From: Myxococcales bacterium UBA1660
GTDB lineage: Bacteria > Myxococcota_A > Polyangia > Polyangiales > Houyiibacteriaceae
Direction of reading: 5' to 3'
DNA length: 45,633 nucleotides
NCBI GenBank assembly: GCA_002320815.1
Contig: DCLA01000107.1
Location: forward strand, 3,247 to 48,879
The translations under genes and the position numbers were made by a program. Each line of letters starts with the position of its first letter. The stretch's first letter is position 1. The notes under the pieces are model-generated. The model saw nothing but the letters and a program-made list of their open reading frames with translations. It ran no database searches and was not told the DNA's origin. Of this stretch, positions 32,130 through 40,126 are shown piece after piece.

Positions 32130-33953
32130 ATGAACCCGGTCGCGCTCCTCGACGACACGTTGGTCGACAAGATCGCCGCCGGCGAGGTCGTCGAGCGCCC
32201 GGCCAGCGTGGTGAAGGAGCTGGTGGAGAACGCCCTCGACGCCGGGGCCCGGTCCATCACCGTCGAGGTCGACAACGGCGGCAAGGACCGGATCCGGATC
32301 GTCGACGACGGCCACGGCATGAGCCGGGAAGACGCCACCCTGGCGATCCGGCGGCACGCGACGAGCAAGCTGCGGAGCTTCGAGGACCTGCTGGCCATCG
32401 GCACCCTGGGGTTCCGTGGCGAGGCCCTCCCCTCCATCGCCAGCGTCTCGCGCTTCACGCTCACCACCCGGCGTCGCGAGGACGTGGCCGGCACCCGGGT
32501 CGCCATCGAGGGGGGCGGCGCGCCGGAGATCCGCGACGCGGGGAGTCCGCCGGGGACGACCCTGGAGGTGGCGGACCTCTTCTACAACGTGCCCGCCCGG
32601 CGGAAGTTCCTGCGCGCCCGGCAGACCGAGCGGGCCCAGATCGTCGACGTGGTGACCCGGGCGGCGCTGGCCCACCCCCAGGTCCGCTTCACCCTCGTCC
32701 ACGACGGCCGCACCCTGCGGGAGTTCCTCCCCGCCCCCAGCCGCTACGCCCGGGCCAAGACCATCCTCGACGGCGCGGCCCTCCGCCCCGTCGACGGCGA
32801 GCACGAGGGCATCCGTCTCGAGGGCGGCCTCGCGTCCGCCCGCGAAGCGCGCAAGGGCACCAAGCACCTCTACCTCTTCGTCAACGGCCGGCCAGTCCTC
32901 GACCCCGCCCTGGCGCGCATCGTCCACTTCGCCCACGGCGACGCCCTCGACCCCGGGCGTTATCCCGCCGGCGCCCTCTTCCTGGAGCTGGACCCCCGCG
33001 CGGTGGACGTGAACGCCCACCCACAGAAGACCGAGGTGCGCTTCGCCGACCTGGCGCGGGTGAAGAACGCCATCACCCACGTGCTGACCGCCGCGCTGGG
33101 CACGCGCCGGTGGTCCGACGAAGAGGGCTCGACCGTGCGCGGGAGCGCGGCCAAGGCGACCACTCGCGCTCGCTCCGACGGACCGCTCCTGCAGCCCCCC
33201 AGCGCGCCAAGCCCGGCGACCGGTCCCCTCACCCGCGGGCAGTCCTTCTGGCAAGGGCGCCTCCGTCCGGGGCCCTCCAGGGCCGGCGCGAAGCCGCCCG
33301 CACCCATCGAGCCCAGCGCGCGACCGCCCCAGAGCGCCGCCGAGGGCGTCTTCGCCGCCGCCCTCCGGGGCGAAGACGCCCAACCGACGGCGCCGAAGGC
33401 GGTCGCTCCGGCGCCCGGTCCCGCGCCCGCCCCAGCCCCGCTCGAGGTCCGCGAGCCCGACGCCCCGGGGTGTCTCGGCGCGCTCTCCAACGGGCTCGTC
33501 CTCGGCGAACACGAGGGGGCGCTGGTGGTCCTCACGCCCCGGGAGCTCTGGGCCGCCCACGCCCGCGCCGTCCTCGGCTCCGACGCCGTGCCGCGGCGCC
33601 GGCTCCTCTTCCCCGCTCGGCTCGACGCCCCCGTTGACGAAGCGACCCTCGGCGCGCTGAACGAGCTCGGGTTCGAGCTGCGGCCGCTGGGGGAACGCAC
33701 CCTCGCGATCCACGCGGTCCCGCGGCTGGAGCGCCTGGAGGTCCCCGCCGAGGTCCTGGTACGCGCCGGGCTCGAGAGCGCGACCGATCGTCCGAGCGCC
33801 GCGCGCGCCGTGGAGCGCGCGTTCGCCGAAGCGGCCCTCGACTACCCCGCGGAGCCCGCGGTCCTCTGGGGGATCTTCCTCGCGCTGCCCGCGCCCCTCC
33901 GCGCCCAGGTCGGGTCCCGCCACTCGCTGCGCGACCTCGAGGACGGCGCGTGA
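32130..33953 (+). CDS. mutL: DNA mismatch repair protein MutL
   Basis: MutL links mismatch recognition by MutS to downstream strand removal. The 607-residue protein has the GHKL ATPase motifs: VVKELVENALDAGA (about 27-40), DDGHGMSRED (66-75), HATSKL and TLGFRGEALPSI (about 96-107), and the DVNAHPQKTEV motif near 295. A Pro/Ala-rich linker covers about 330-455. The C-terminal domain is short and lacks the DQHAx2Ex4E metal motif and a CPHGRP motif of endonuclease-type MutL; the equivalent position reads LTPRELWAAHARAVL. It heads an operon with miaA, sharing a GTGA overlap. Confidence 0.95.
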   Translation: MNPVALLDDTLVDKIAAGEVVERPASVVKELVENALDAGARSITVEVDNGGKDRIRIVDDGHGMSREDATLAIRRHATSKLRSFEDLLAIGTLGFRGEALPSIASVSRFTLTTRRREDVAGTRVAIEGGGAPEIRDAGSPPGTTLEVADLFYNVPARRKFLRARQTERAQIVDVVTRAALAHPQVRFTLVHDGRTLREFLPAPSRYARAKTILDGAALRPVDGEHEGIRLEGGLASAREARKGTKHLYLFVNGRPVLDPALARIVHFAHGDALDPGRYPAGALFLELDPRAVDVNAHPQKTEVRFADLARVKNAITHVLTAALGTRRWSDEEGSTVRGSAAKATTRARSDGPLLQPPSAPSPATGPLTRGQSFWQGRLRPGPSRAGAKPPAPIEPSARPPQSAAEGVFAAALRGEDAQPTAPKAVAPAPGPAPAPAPLEVREPDAPGCLGALSNGLVLGEHEGALVVLTPRELWAAHARAVLGSDAVPRRRLLFPARLDAPVDEATLGALNELGFELRPLGERTLAIHAVPRLERLEVPAEVLVRAGLESATDRPSAARAVERAFAEAALDYPAEPAVLWGIFLALPAPLRAQVGSRHSLRDLEDGA

Positions 33954-34891
33954 CGCCGCCGGTCCTGGTCGTCGCCGGGCCCACTGCCGCCGGCAAGACG
34001 GGCGCCGCCCTCGCCCTGGCGCGCCACCTCGGCGGCGAGCTGGTGGGCGCCGACAGCGTCCAGGTCTACCGGGGCTTCGACATCGGCTCGGCGAAGCCGA
34101 GCGCGGCCGAGCTCGGGGAGATCCCCCACCATCTCATCGACGTCCTCGACCCCACCGAGGCCATCGACGCGATGGCCTACGCCGAGCGGGCCGATGCGGC
34201 CATCGAGGGCATCGCCGCCCGGGGCCGGGTGCCCATCGTCGTCGGCGGCACGGGCCTCTGGATCCGCGCTCTGATCCGCGGCCTGGTCGACGTGCCTCTG
34301 CCCGACCCGGCCATTCGGGGCGCCCTGGAAGCCGAGGCGGAAGCGCTCGGAGCGCCAGCGCTCCACCAGCGGCTGCTCGCCATCGACCCGCTCGCGGCCG
34401 CGCGGATCCACCCCAACGACGCCCTGCGGATCGTCCGCGCGCTGGAGGTCTTCCAGCAGACCGGTCGCCCCCTCGGCGAGCTCCAGCGCGAGCACGCGCT
34501 GGGCGCGCCCCGCTACCCCAACCTCTTCGTGGTCCTGGACCACCCCGACCGCGGGAACTCGGACGCGGCCATCGAAGCCCGCCTGGAGGCCATGCTGGCC
34601 GCCGGCTGGCTGGGCGAGATCCGGGGCCTGCTCGAACGGTGGCCCCGCTCCGCCCGGGCCTTCGGCTCCGTGGGCTACGCCCAGCTCGTCGCGCACCTCC
34701 GGGACGGGGTGCCGATGGACGAGACGCGCCAGGCCATCCGCAAGGCCACCCGGGTCTACGCCCGGCGCCAGCGCACCTGGTTCAAGAACGAGCCGGGCAT
34801 CGACTGGCGCACCGACGCGACCGCGCTCACCGCCCCCCGAGGGGTCGCCCGCGTCACGCAGTGGTGGGCGACGGCGACCGACGGAGCGTGA
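33950..34891 (+). CDS. miaA: tRNA dimethylallyltransferase
   Basis: MiaA transfers a dimethylallyl group to N6 of A37 in tRNAs that read codons starting with U. The 313-residue protein shows the P-loop GPTAAGKT (10-17), ADSVQVYRGFDIGSAKPS (about 34-51), HHLIDVLDP, VVGGTGLWIRAL near 98, PNDALRIVRALEV and KATRVYARRQRTWF near 266. Length is normal. It begins with GTG overlapping the mutL stop, and its own stop overlaps the next GTG by four bases, so mutL, miaA and the acpH-like gene are one translationally coupled unit. The mutL-miaA pairing is also known in other bacteria, where hfq often follows; hfq is absent here. Confidence 0.96.
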   Translation: MTPPVLVVAGPTAAGKTGAALALARHLGGELVGADSVQVYRGFDIGSAKPSAAELGEIPHHLIDVLDPTEAIDAMAYAERADAAIEGIAARGRVPIVVGGTGLWIRALIRGLVDVPLPDPAIRGALEAEAEALGAPALHQRLLAIDPLAAARIHPNDALRIVRALEVFQQTGRPLGELQREHALGAPRYPNLFVVLDHPDRGNSDAAIEARLEAMLAAGWLGEIRGLLERWPRSARAFGSVGYAQLVAHLRDGVPMDETRQAIRKATRVYARRQRTWFKNEPGIDWRTDATALTAPRGVARVTQWWATATDGA

Positions 34892-35562
34892 ACTTCCTCG
34901 GCCACGTCTTCGTCGCCAGTTGGCGGCGCGGGACCGAGCCCTCGGTCGCCCCCTACGCGTTCGGCTCGATGATCCCCGACTTCGTCGGGATGGCTCGCGC
35001 GCGCGTCGAGGCCGTGGACCACCGGGAGACGGCCGATGGGGTCGCGCTGCACCACGCAACCGATGACGTCTTCCACGGCTCGAGCGTCTTCCTCGGGCTC
35101 CTCGAGGAGCTCCAGCGGTTCCAGGCGGACCGCGGCGTACGCCGCGGGACCGCGATGGCCGTGGCCCACGTGGGCTCCGAGCTGGTGCTCGACGGCTGGC
35201 TCCTGGACCGCGACGCCGAGCAGGGGGGCGCGGTCGGCGCGCTCTACCTCGACGCCCTCGCGGCCGGGCTGCCCCTCGTGGGCCATCTGCGCTTCCGCCA
35301 GGGGGCAGAGGGAGCCGACCGGATGCGCGCGCTCCTCGAGCGGCTGGGGGCATACGGCCTGGAGGGGCACCGCTCCGTCGACGTCATCGCCGACCGGCTC
35401 GACCGCGCCCTCGCGAGCCGTCCGCGCCTCCGGATCCTCGACGAGGATCGCGAAGCGGTCCGGGTGAGCCTGGTTCATTGCGAGAAACTCGTGCACGAGC
35501 GCGCTCCCGAATGGGTCGCGGGATTGCGCGAAGCCCTCGCGAATCAAGCGCAAGGCGAGTGA
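34888..35562 (+). CDS. Acyl carrier protein phosphodiesterase-like protein (AcpH/DUF479)
   Basis: AcpH removes the phosphopantetheine arm from acyl carrier protein. The 224-residue protein starts MNFLGHVFVA, like the MNFLAHLHLA start of E. coli AcpH, then GSMIPDFV (GNLLADFV in E. coli), VALHHATDDVFH with the HD-like metal residues near 48-58, and ELVLDGWLLDRD near 95. It is 30 residues longer than E. coli AcpH. The overall pattern fits the DUF479 family, but identity is low, so activity on ACP is inferred. The GTG start overlaps the miaA stop (GTGA). It ends before a weak CACGAG-GATT-CTCGTG hairpin at 35576-35591. Confidence 0.7.
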   Translation: MNFLGHVFVASWRRGTEPSVAPYAFGSMIPDFVGMARARVEAVDHRETADGVALHHATDDVFHGSSVFLGLLEELQRFQADRGVRRGTAMAVAHVGSELVLDGWLLDRDAEQGGAVGALYLDALAAGLPLVGHLRFRQGAEGADRMRALLERLGAYGLEGHRSVDVIADRLDRALASRPRLRILDEDREAVRVSLVHCEKLVHERAPEWVAGLREALANQAQGE

Positions 35563-35575
35563 AACCTCTTCGAAA

Positions 35576-35591
35576 CACGAGGATTCTCGTG
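35576..35591. terminator. Small hairpin after the acpH-like gene
   Basis: CACGAG-GATT-CTCGTG forms a perfect 6-base stem just past the stop codon and 20 bases before the kinase 4 -35 box. There is no T-run; it could be a weak terminator or an operator for the kinase promoter. Confidence 0.35.
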
Positions 35592-35611
35592 CACCCGGGG
35601 CCGTTGCCGGA

Positions 35612-35640
35612 TTGACACCGGAGAGTCCTCGCGGAATGCT
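35612..35640 (+). promoter_or_regulatory. Predicted promoter of kinase 4
   Basis: TTGACA (35612-35617), a perfect -35 consensus, is followed by 17 bases and AATGCT (35635-35640). A TTG and an ATG in the kinase frame fall inside these two boxes, so the translation start must be downstream. Confidence 0.6.
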
Positions 35641-35656
35641 CCGCGCCGAGGAAACA

Positions 35657-37807
35657 GTGGCCGGAGAGGCGGCGACGAAGAAAGAGAAGCCCATCGGGGG
35701 GGCCGAAGAGCTTCCCCGGCGATTCGGGAAGTACACCCTGCTCCGCCGGCTGGCGGTCGGCGGGATGGCCGAGCTCTATCTGGCGCTCCAGAAGTCGGTG
35801 GCCGGCTTCGAGAAGCTGATCGTCGTCAAGCGCATCCTCCCGAACCTGGCGACCGACCGGACCTTCGTCGAGATGCTCCTGGCCGAGGCGCGCATCGCCG
35901 CGACCCTGACCCACCCGAACATCGCGCAGGTGTACGACGTGGGTGTCGCCGAGGGCGACTACTTCATCGCCATGGAGCACGTCCACGGCGAGGACCTGCG
36001 CTCCATCGTCCGCCAGATGCGCCAGAAGGAGGTCCGCTCCTTCCCCCTCGAGCACACCCTCGCGATCGTGATGGGCTGCTGCAAGGGTCTGGCCTACGCG
36101 CACGACCGGCGCGACCTGGACGGCGAGCCGCTGGAGATCGTCCACCGGGATATCAGCCCGCAGAACGTGCTGGTGACCTTCACCGGCGACGTGAAGGTGG
36201 TCGACTTCGGCATCGCCAAGGCGCGCTCCTCCGCCGAGGAGGAAGAAGGCCAGCTCAAGGGCAAGGTGCCCTACATGAGCCCCGAGCAGGCCCAGGGTCT
36301 GCCCCTCGACGCGCGCAGCGACATCTTCTCGCTGGGCGTGATGCTCTTCGAGCTCTGCACCGGCAAGCGGCTCTTCAAGGGCGCCGACGAGCGCGAGACG
36401 CTCCAGCGCATCGTCTCCGGCGGCTACCCCCGCCCCACGCAGGTGAACCCCAACCTCTCGCCGCGGCTCGAAGCGATCATCGAGCGCGCGCTGATGGTCG
36501 ACCGGGACACCCGCTACCCCAACGCCCGCGAGATGCTCGCGGAGCTCGAGTCGTACATCCGCGACGAGCGCCTCGCGGTCAGCGCGCTGAGCCTCGGCGA
36601 GTGGATGCAGTCCCTCTTCGACGAGAAGCTCGCCCAGCAGAAGCAGATGCTGCAGGAGGGCCGGCAGCTCGCCGAGGTCCTCGCCGCCGAAGCCCAGGAC
36701 GACGCCTCCATCAGCACGATGGGGCTCAGCCTCAGCGGCGTCTCCCAGGTCCGGCCCAAGGCCAGCAGCAAGACCCCCTGGGTCCTGGTGCTCGTGCTCC
36801 TGGTCCTCGCGGCCGCGGGTGGCGCCGCCGCCTGGATGCTCTGGCCCCAGGGCCCCCCCACCGGTCCCGGGACCCTGGTGCTGACCAGCGAACCCGAAGG
36901 CGCCGCCATCTACGTCGACGGCAGCCGGCGTCCCGAGCGGACTCCGGCGACGCTGACCGACCTCCCCCTCGGCAGCTACGAGATCCGCCTCACCGCCGAC
37001 GGCTTCGCGCCCTTCGGGGCTTCGGTCGAGCTCACCGAGGGCTCCACCCAGGGCCTGGTCGAGGCCACCCTGCAGCGTCCGAGCGCGAGCTCCTTCGGCG
37101 TGGTGCGCGTGACCTCGACCCCGGCGGGCGCCACGGTCCTGCTCGACGGGTCCCCGGCCGACGGCGTGACCCCGCTGACGGTCCCCGAGCTCGAGCCCGG
37201 CGTGGAGCACGTGATCGCGGTCACCCGCGACGGCTACCAGACGCACACCGAGTCCGTGGTCCTCCAGGCCGGCGACGTCCGCGAGCTGACCCTCACCCTG
37301 GAGCGAACGCCCCTCGGGGAGGACGAGGCCCGGCTCATCGTGCGGACCACCCCCGAGAACGCGACCCTCGAGGTCGGCGGCGAGACCTACGAAGGCGGCA
37401 GCCCCTACGAGGTCGTCCTGCCCGCCGGCGAGGCGCGGATCACCGTGGCGGCCAGCGGCCACGAGGACCTGGTCCGGGAGGTCACCCTGCCCGGCGGCCG
37501 CGAGGTCGAGCTCCCGGTGGAGCTCGAGCGCTCCCAGCGCCGCGGCTCCCGTCGGCGCCGCGAGGTCTCCGACGACCCCACGCCGGCGCCGAGCGGAGGC
37601 CCCGGTCAGCTCACCTTCGACGCGCGCCCGTGGTGCAACGTGAGCGTGGACGGCCAGCGGCTCGGGCAGACGCCCATCGTGAACCGCTCGCTCCCCTCCG
37701 GTCGCCACCGCATCACCTGCACCAACCCCGAACTCGGGGTCACCCGCAACGTCACCGTGGACATCCAACCCGGTCAGACCACGCGGCAGCGGGTCTCGCT
37801 CCAGTAG
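35657..37807 (+). CDS. Membrane serine/threonine protein kinase with four PEGA-type repeats (kinase 4)
   Basis: The 716-residue kinase has a catalytic domain at about 20-290: LAVGGMAELYLA, VVKRIL lysine, HRDISPQNVLV, VDFGIAK, YMSPEQAQG. The catalytic loop has Ser where most have Lys, the usual myxobacterial variant. A membrane segment near 377-400 leads to about 310 outer residues with four PEGA-like repeats (starting LVLTSEPEGAAIYVDG, VRVTSTPAGATVLLDG, LIVRTTPENATLEVGG and LTFDARPWCNVSVDG), more than in the other kinases here. The GTG at 35657 is chosen since earlier starts lie within the promoter; GAGGAA is 3 bases upstream. The flippase gene follows 57 bases downstream. Confidence 0.92.
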   Translation: MAGEAATKKEKPIGGAEELPRRFGKYTLLRRLAVGGMAELYLALQKSVAGFEKLIVVKRILPNLATDRTFVEMLLAEARIAATLTHPNIAQVYDVGVAEGDYFIAMEHVHGEDLRSIVRQMRQKEVRSFPLEHTLAIVMGCCKGLAYAHDRRDLDGEPLEIVHRDISPQNVLVTFTGDVKVVDFGIAKARSSAEEEEGQLKGKVPYMSPEQAQGLPLDARSDIFSLGVMLFELCTGKRLFKGADERETLQRIVSGGYPRPTQVNPNLSPRLEAIIERALMVDRDTRYPNAREMLAELESYIRDERLAVSALSLGEWMQSLFDEKLAQQKQMLQEGRQLAEVLAAEAQDDASISTMGLSLSGVSQVRPKASSKTPWVLVLVLLVLAAAGGAAAWMLWPQGPPTGPGTLVLTSEPEGAAIYVDGSRRPERTPATLTDLPLGSYEIRLTADGFAPFGASVELTEGSTQGLVEATLQRPSASSFGVVRVTSTPAGATVLLDGSPADGVTPLTVPELEPGVEHVIAVTRDGYQTHTESVVLQAGDVRELTLTLERTPLGEDEARLIVRTTPENATLEVGGETYEGGSPYEVVLPAGEARITVAASGHEDLVREVTLPGGREVELPVELERSQRRGSRRRREVSDDPTPAPSGGPGQLTFDARPWCNVSVDGQRLGQTPIVNRSLPSGRHRITCTNPELGVTRNVTVDIQPGQTTRQRVSLQ

Positions 37808-37864
37808 CGCGCCGCCGGTCATGCCCGCGACGCCGACCGGTGCGCACCCCGTCCGAGGGGCGCG

Positions 37865-38827
37865 ATGAGCGAACCCAAGCGCGCCTGGCGCTCCGTCCTC
37901 CTGCGCGTGGGCGTCACCGCCCTGACCCTCGGTCTCTGGTACTGGCTGGCGGACGTCCCCTGGAACGAGCTGAAGGACGCGGCGCTCCGGATCCACCTGT
38001 CCACGCTGGGGTGGGCCACCGGCCTCGCCTGCGTGAACCTCTGTATCGGCGCCTTCCGCTGGCGGGTCCTGATGAAGGCCTACGGCGCGGTGGAGCTGCC
38101 GCCCTATCTGGAGATGGTCCGCCTCTACTTCGTGGGGATCTTCTTCAACACCTTCATCCCCGCCAACGTGGGCGGCGACCTCCTGCGAGGCCACGTGACC
38201 CGGCGGGCCTTCCCCGGCGCGGCGAGCGGCTACCTGGTGGTCATCCTGGAGCGCATCTTCGGTCTCGCCGGGCTGATGCTCCTCGCGGGCGGCATCCTGC
38301 TCGTCGATCCCATCGACGAGCTCGCGGGGAGTCGCTGGCTGGGCCTCGCCGGTGCCCTCGCCGCCCTCGCCGCGGCGAGCGCTCCGGCCATCATCCGGCG
38401 CTTCGGCGGCCGACTGCCCGGAGCCTTGGGAGAGGTCGCCGCGGGCGCCCCCACCCTCGAGCGCCCGGCCCTGGTGGTCGCCGTGCTCGCGCTCAGCCTG
38501 GTGACCCAAGGGCTCGTCGCCGTGGGCGGGCACCTCTACGTCTCGGACCTCGATCCCAGCGTGCCCCTCACCGCGAGCCTGGTGCTGGTCCCCGTCGCGT
38601 TGGTCTCCATCTACCTCCCCACCATCGCCGGCTTGGGCGCCCGGGAGGCCAGCTTCGTGGTGCTCTTCGGGATGGTCGGGGTGGCCGAGGCCGACGCCAC
38701 CGCCGCCGCGCTGGGCGTCCTGGCCACCACCCTGCTCACCGCGCTCCTCGGCGCCATCCCGCTGCTCCGCGGTCGCCTCGGCGGCGCCCCGATCCCGAGC
38801 GCCGAGCCCCGGGAGGAGTCGGCGTGA
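37865..38827 (+). CDS. Flippase-like / LPG synthase transmembrane domain protein
   Basis: The 320-residue protein has about seven to eight membrane segments and belongs to the UPF0104 family (lysylphosphatidylglycerol synthase transmembrane region, AglD-like). Recognisable segments are FRWRVLMKAYG near 59, YFVGIFFNTFIPANVGGD near 84-101, VILERIFGLAGL near 125, and LPTIAGLGAREASFVVLFG near 250. These proteins are thought to flip or handle lipid-linked substrates. It lacks the soluble aminoacyl transferase domain of MprF. GAGGGG lies just upstream of the ATG. The GTGA overlap with the acyltransferase gene indicates that they work with the glycosyltransferase downstream. Confidence 0.85.
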   Translation: MSEPKRAWRSVLLRVGVTALTLGLWYWLADVPWNELKDAALRIHLSTLGWATGLACVNLCIGAFRWRVLMKAYGAVELPPYLEMVRLYFVGIFFNTFIPANVGGDLLRGHVTRRAFPGAASGYLVVILERIFGLAGLMLLAGGILLVDPIDELAGSRWLGLAGALAALAAASAPAIIRRFGGRLPGALGEVAAGAPTLERPALVVAVLALSLVTQGLVAVGGHLYVSDLDPSVPLTASLVLVPVALVSIYLPTIAGLGAREASFVVLFGMVGVAEADATAAALGVLATTLLTALLGAIPLLRGRLGGAPIPSAEPREESA

Positions 38828-39351
38828 CCGCCAAGCCGCGCAACAGCCACGGCACGGGTCGCTTCGAGCCCGACGACCTGGGCTCCCTCGGCCCGGGCAC
38901 GGTCATCGAGCAGGGCGTGCTCGTGTTCCACCCGGACCGGGTCCACCTCGGCGCCGGCGTCTACGTGGGGCACCAGACGATCCTCAAGGGCTACCACCGC
39001 AACGAGATGGTCATCGGCGATGGGTCCTGGATCGGCCAGCAGTGCTTCTTCCACTCGGCGGGGGGGATCCGCCTCGGCGAGGCGGTGGGTATCGGGCCCG
39101 CGGTGAAAATCCTGACCTCGGTCCACCGCGAAGCGGGCCGCGACGTCCCCATCCTCCACGCCCCGCTCGAGTTCGCGCCGGTGGTCGTCGAGGATCACGC
39201 TGACGTCGGCGTCGGCGCCATCCTCATGCCGGGCGTGACCGTGGGCCGGGGCGCCCAGGTCGCCGCCGGCGCGGTGGTCACCCGCGACGTACCGGCCTAC
39301 GCGGTCGTCGCCGGAGTCCCCGCGCGGGTCCTCCGCGAGCGCCCCGAGTGA
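38824..39351 (+). CDS. Hexapeptide-repeat acyltransferase
   Basis: The 175-residue protein is a left-handed beta-helix acyltransferase: repeats such as VHLGAGVYVG, MVIGDGSWIG, IRLGEAVGIG, ADVGVGAILM, VTVGRGAQVA and AVVAGVPARV, with the HREA/H near 100 that supplies the catalytic His in CatB/NodL-type O-acetyltransferases. It probably acetylates a sugar. GTG start and stop both lie in GTGA overlaps with the flippase-like and glycosyltransferase genes, so it is the middle member of a tightly coupled three-gene unit, perhaps making a decorated glycolipid. Confidence 0.87.
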   Translation: MTAKPRNSHGTGRFEPDDLGSLGPGTVIEQGVLVFHPDRVHLGAGVYVGHQTILKGYHRNEMVIGDGSWIGQQCFFHSAGGIRLGEAVGIGPAVKILTSVHREAGRDVPILHAPLEFAPVVVEDHADVGVGAILMPGVTVGRGAQVAAGAVVTRDVPAYAVVAGVPARVLRERPE

Positions 39352-40055
39352 CCGAACCCGACGTCTCCATCGCGGTGCTCGCCTTCGACGAGGAGGAGAA
39401 CATCGGCGCCGTCCTGGCCGAGCTCTTCGCCTACCTCGACCAGCAGCCGTGGGCCGCCGAGGTCCTGGTCGTCGACGACGGCTCGCAGGACGACACCGCC
39501 GGCGCCGCCGCCGCCGCGCTCGGTGCCCGCGGCCGCGTGATCCGTCACGAACGCAACCGCGGGATGGGCGGCGGGCTGAAGTCGGCCGCCGTGGCCGCCC
39601 GGGGCCGCTGGCTCACCTTCCTCCCCGCCGACGGGCAGATCCCGCCCGAAGCGGTGGGCACCCTGATGGCCGCCCGGCCCGGCGTCGACCTGGTGTTCTC
39701 GGTCTACGCCGACCGCGACGACGGCCTCGCCCGCAAGGTGCTCTCCTGGGGTGTCCGCGCGTTGATTCGCGCCGTCCACGGGGTCCGTATGCGCTCCGAC
39801 GGTCCCTGGCTCGTGCGCCGCGCCCTCTTCGACCCGGCCCAGCTCGAGCCGGAGACCTTCTTCCTGAACTTCGAGCTACCCATCCGCGCCCAGGCCGCCC
39901 GCATGCGGGTCGCCACCGTCGTCGTGCCCTGTCGGCCGCGGTTGGCCGGGGTCTCCAAGACCGCGCGCCCGGGCCGCGCCCTGGGCGTCGCGCGCGACCT
40001 CCTCGACATGCGCCGCCGTCGCCTCCGGGAGCTCTGGGCCGGCTGGCGAAGCTGA
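39348..40055 (+). CDS. Family 2 glycosyltransferase
   Basis: The 235-residue enzyme has the GT-A fold of dolichol-phosphate-mannose-synthase-like glycosyltransferases: SIAVLAFDEEENIG near 7-20, VLVVDDGSQDDT near 40-51, ERNRGMGGGLKSAA near 67-80 and FLPADGQIP near 88 in place of the usual DADLQ. There is no membrane anchor, so it acts at the cytoplasmic face on a lipid-linked acceptor. It ends the flippase/acyltransferase/glycosyltransferase unit. The final segment is Arg-rich. Substrates unknown. Confidence 0.88.
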   Translation: MTEPDVSIAVLAFDEEENIGAVLAELFAYLDQQPWAAEVLVVDDGSQDDTAGAAAAALGARGRVIRHERNRGMGGGLKSAAVAARGRWLTFLPADGQIPPEAVGTLMAARPGVDLVFSVYADRDDGLARKVLSWGVRALIRAVHGVRMRSDGPWLVRRALFDPAQLEPETFFLNFELPIRAQAARMRVATVVVPCRPRLAGVSKTARPGRALGVARDLLDMRRRRLRELWAGWRS

Positions 40056-40126
40056 GCCCACTTTTCCCTACCTCGTACGCAACTGCCCTCCTCTCGGCGC
40101 GAGAACCCGCCCTCGGAGGTGAAGCC

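Noticed and set aside
35384..38533. A 1049-codon open frame on the minus strand opposite kinase 4
   Set aside because: It is the antisense shadow of a very GC-rich kinase gene; its translation is His/Gly/Glu/Leu-rich with no domain, while the plus strand has unmistakable kinase and PEGA motifs.
40056..40126. Sigma-54 type -24/-12 promoter before the FHA activator
   Set aside because: I found no TGGC-N9-TTGC-like pair with the right spacing; a TACGCA near 40073 may be an ordinary -10, but it is too weak to list.
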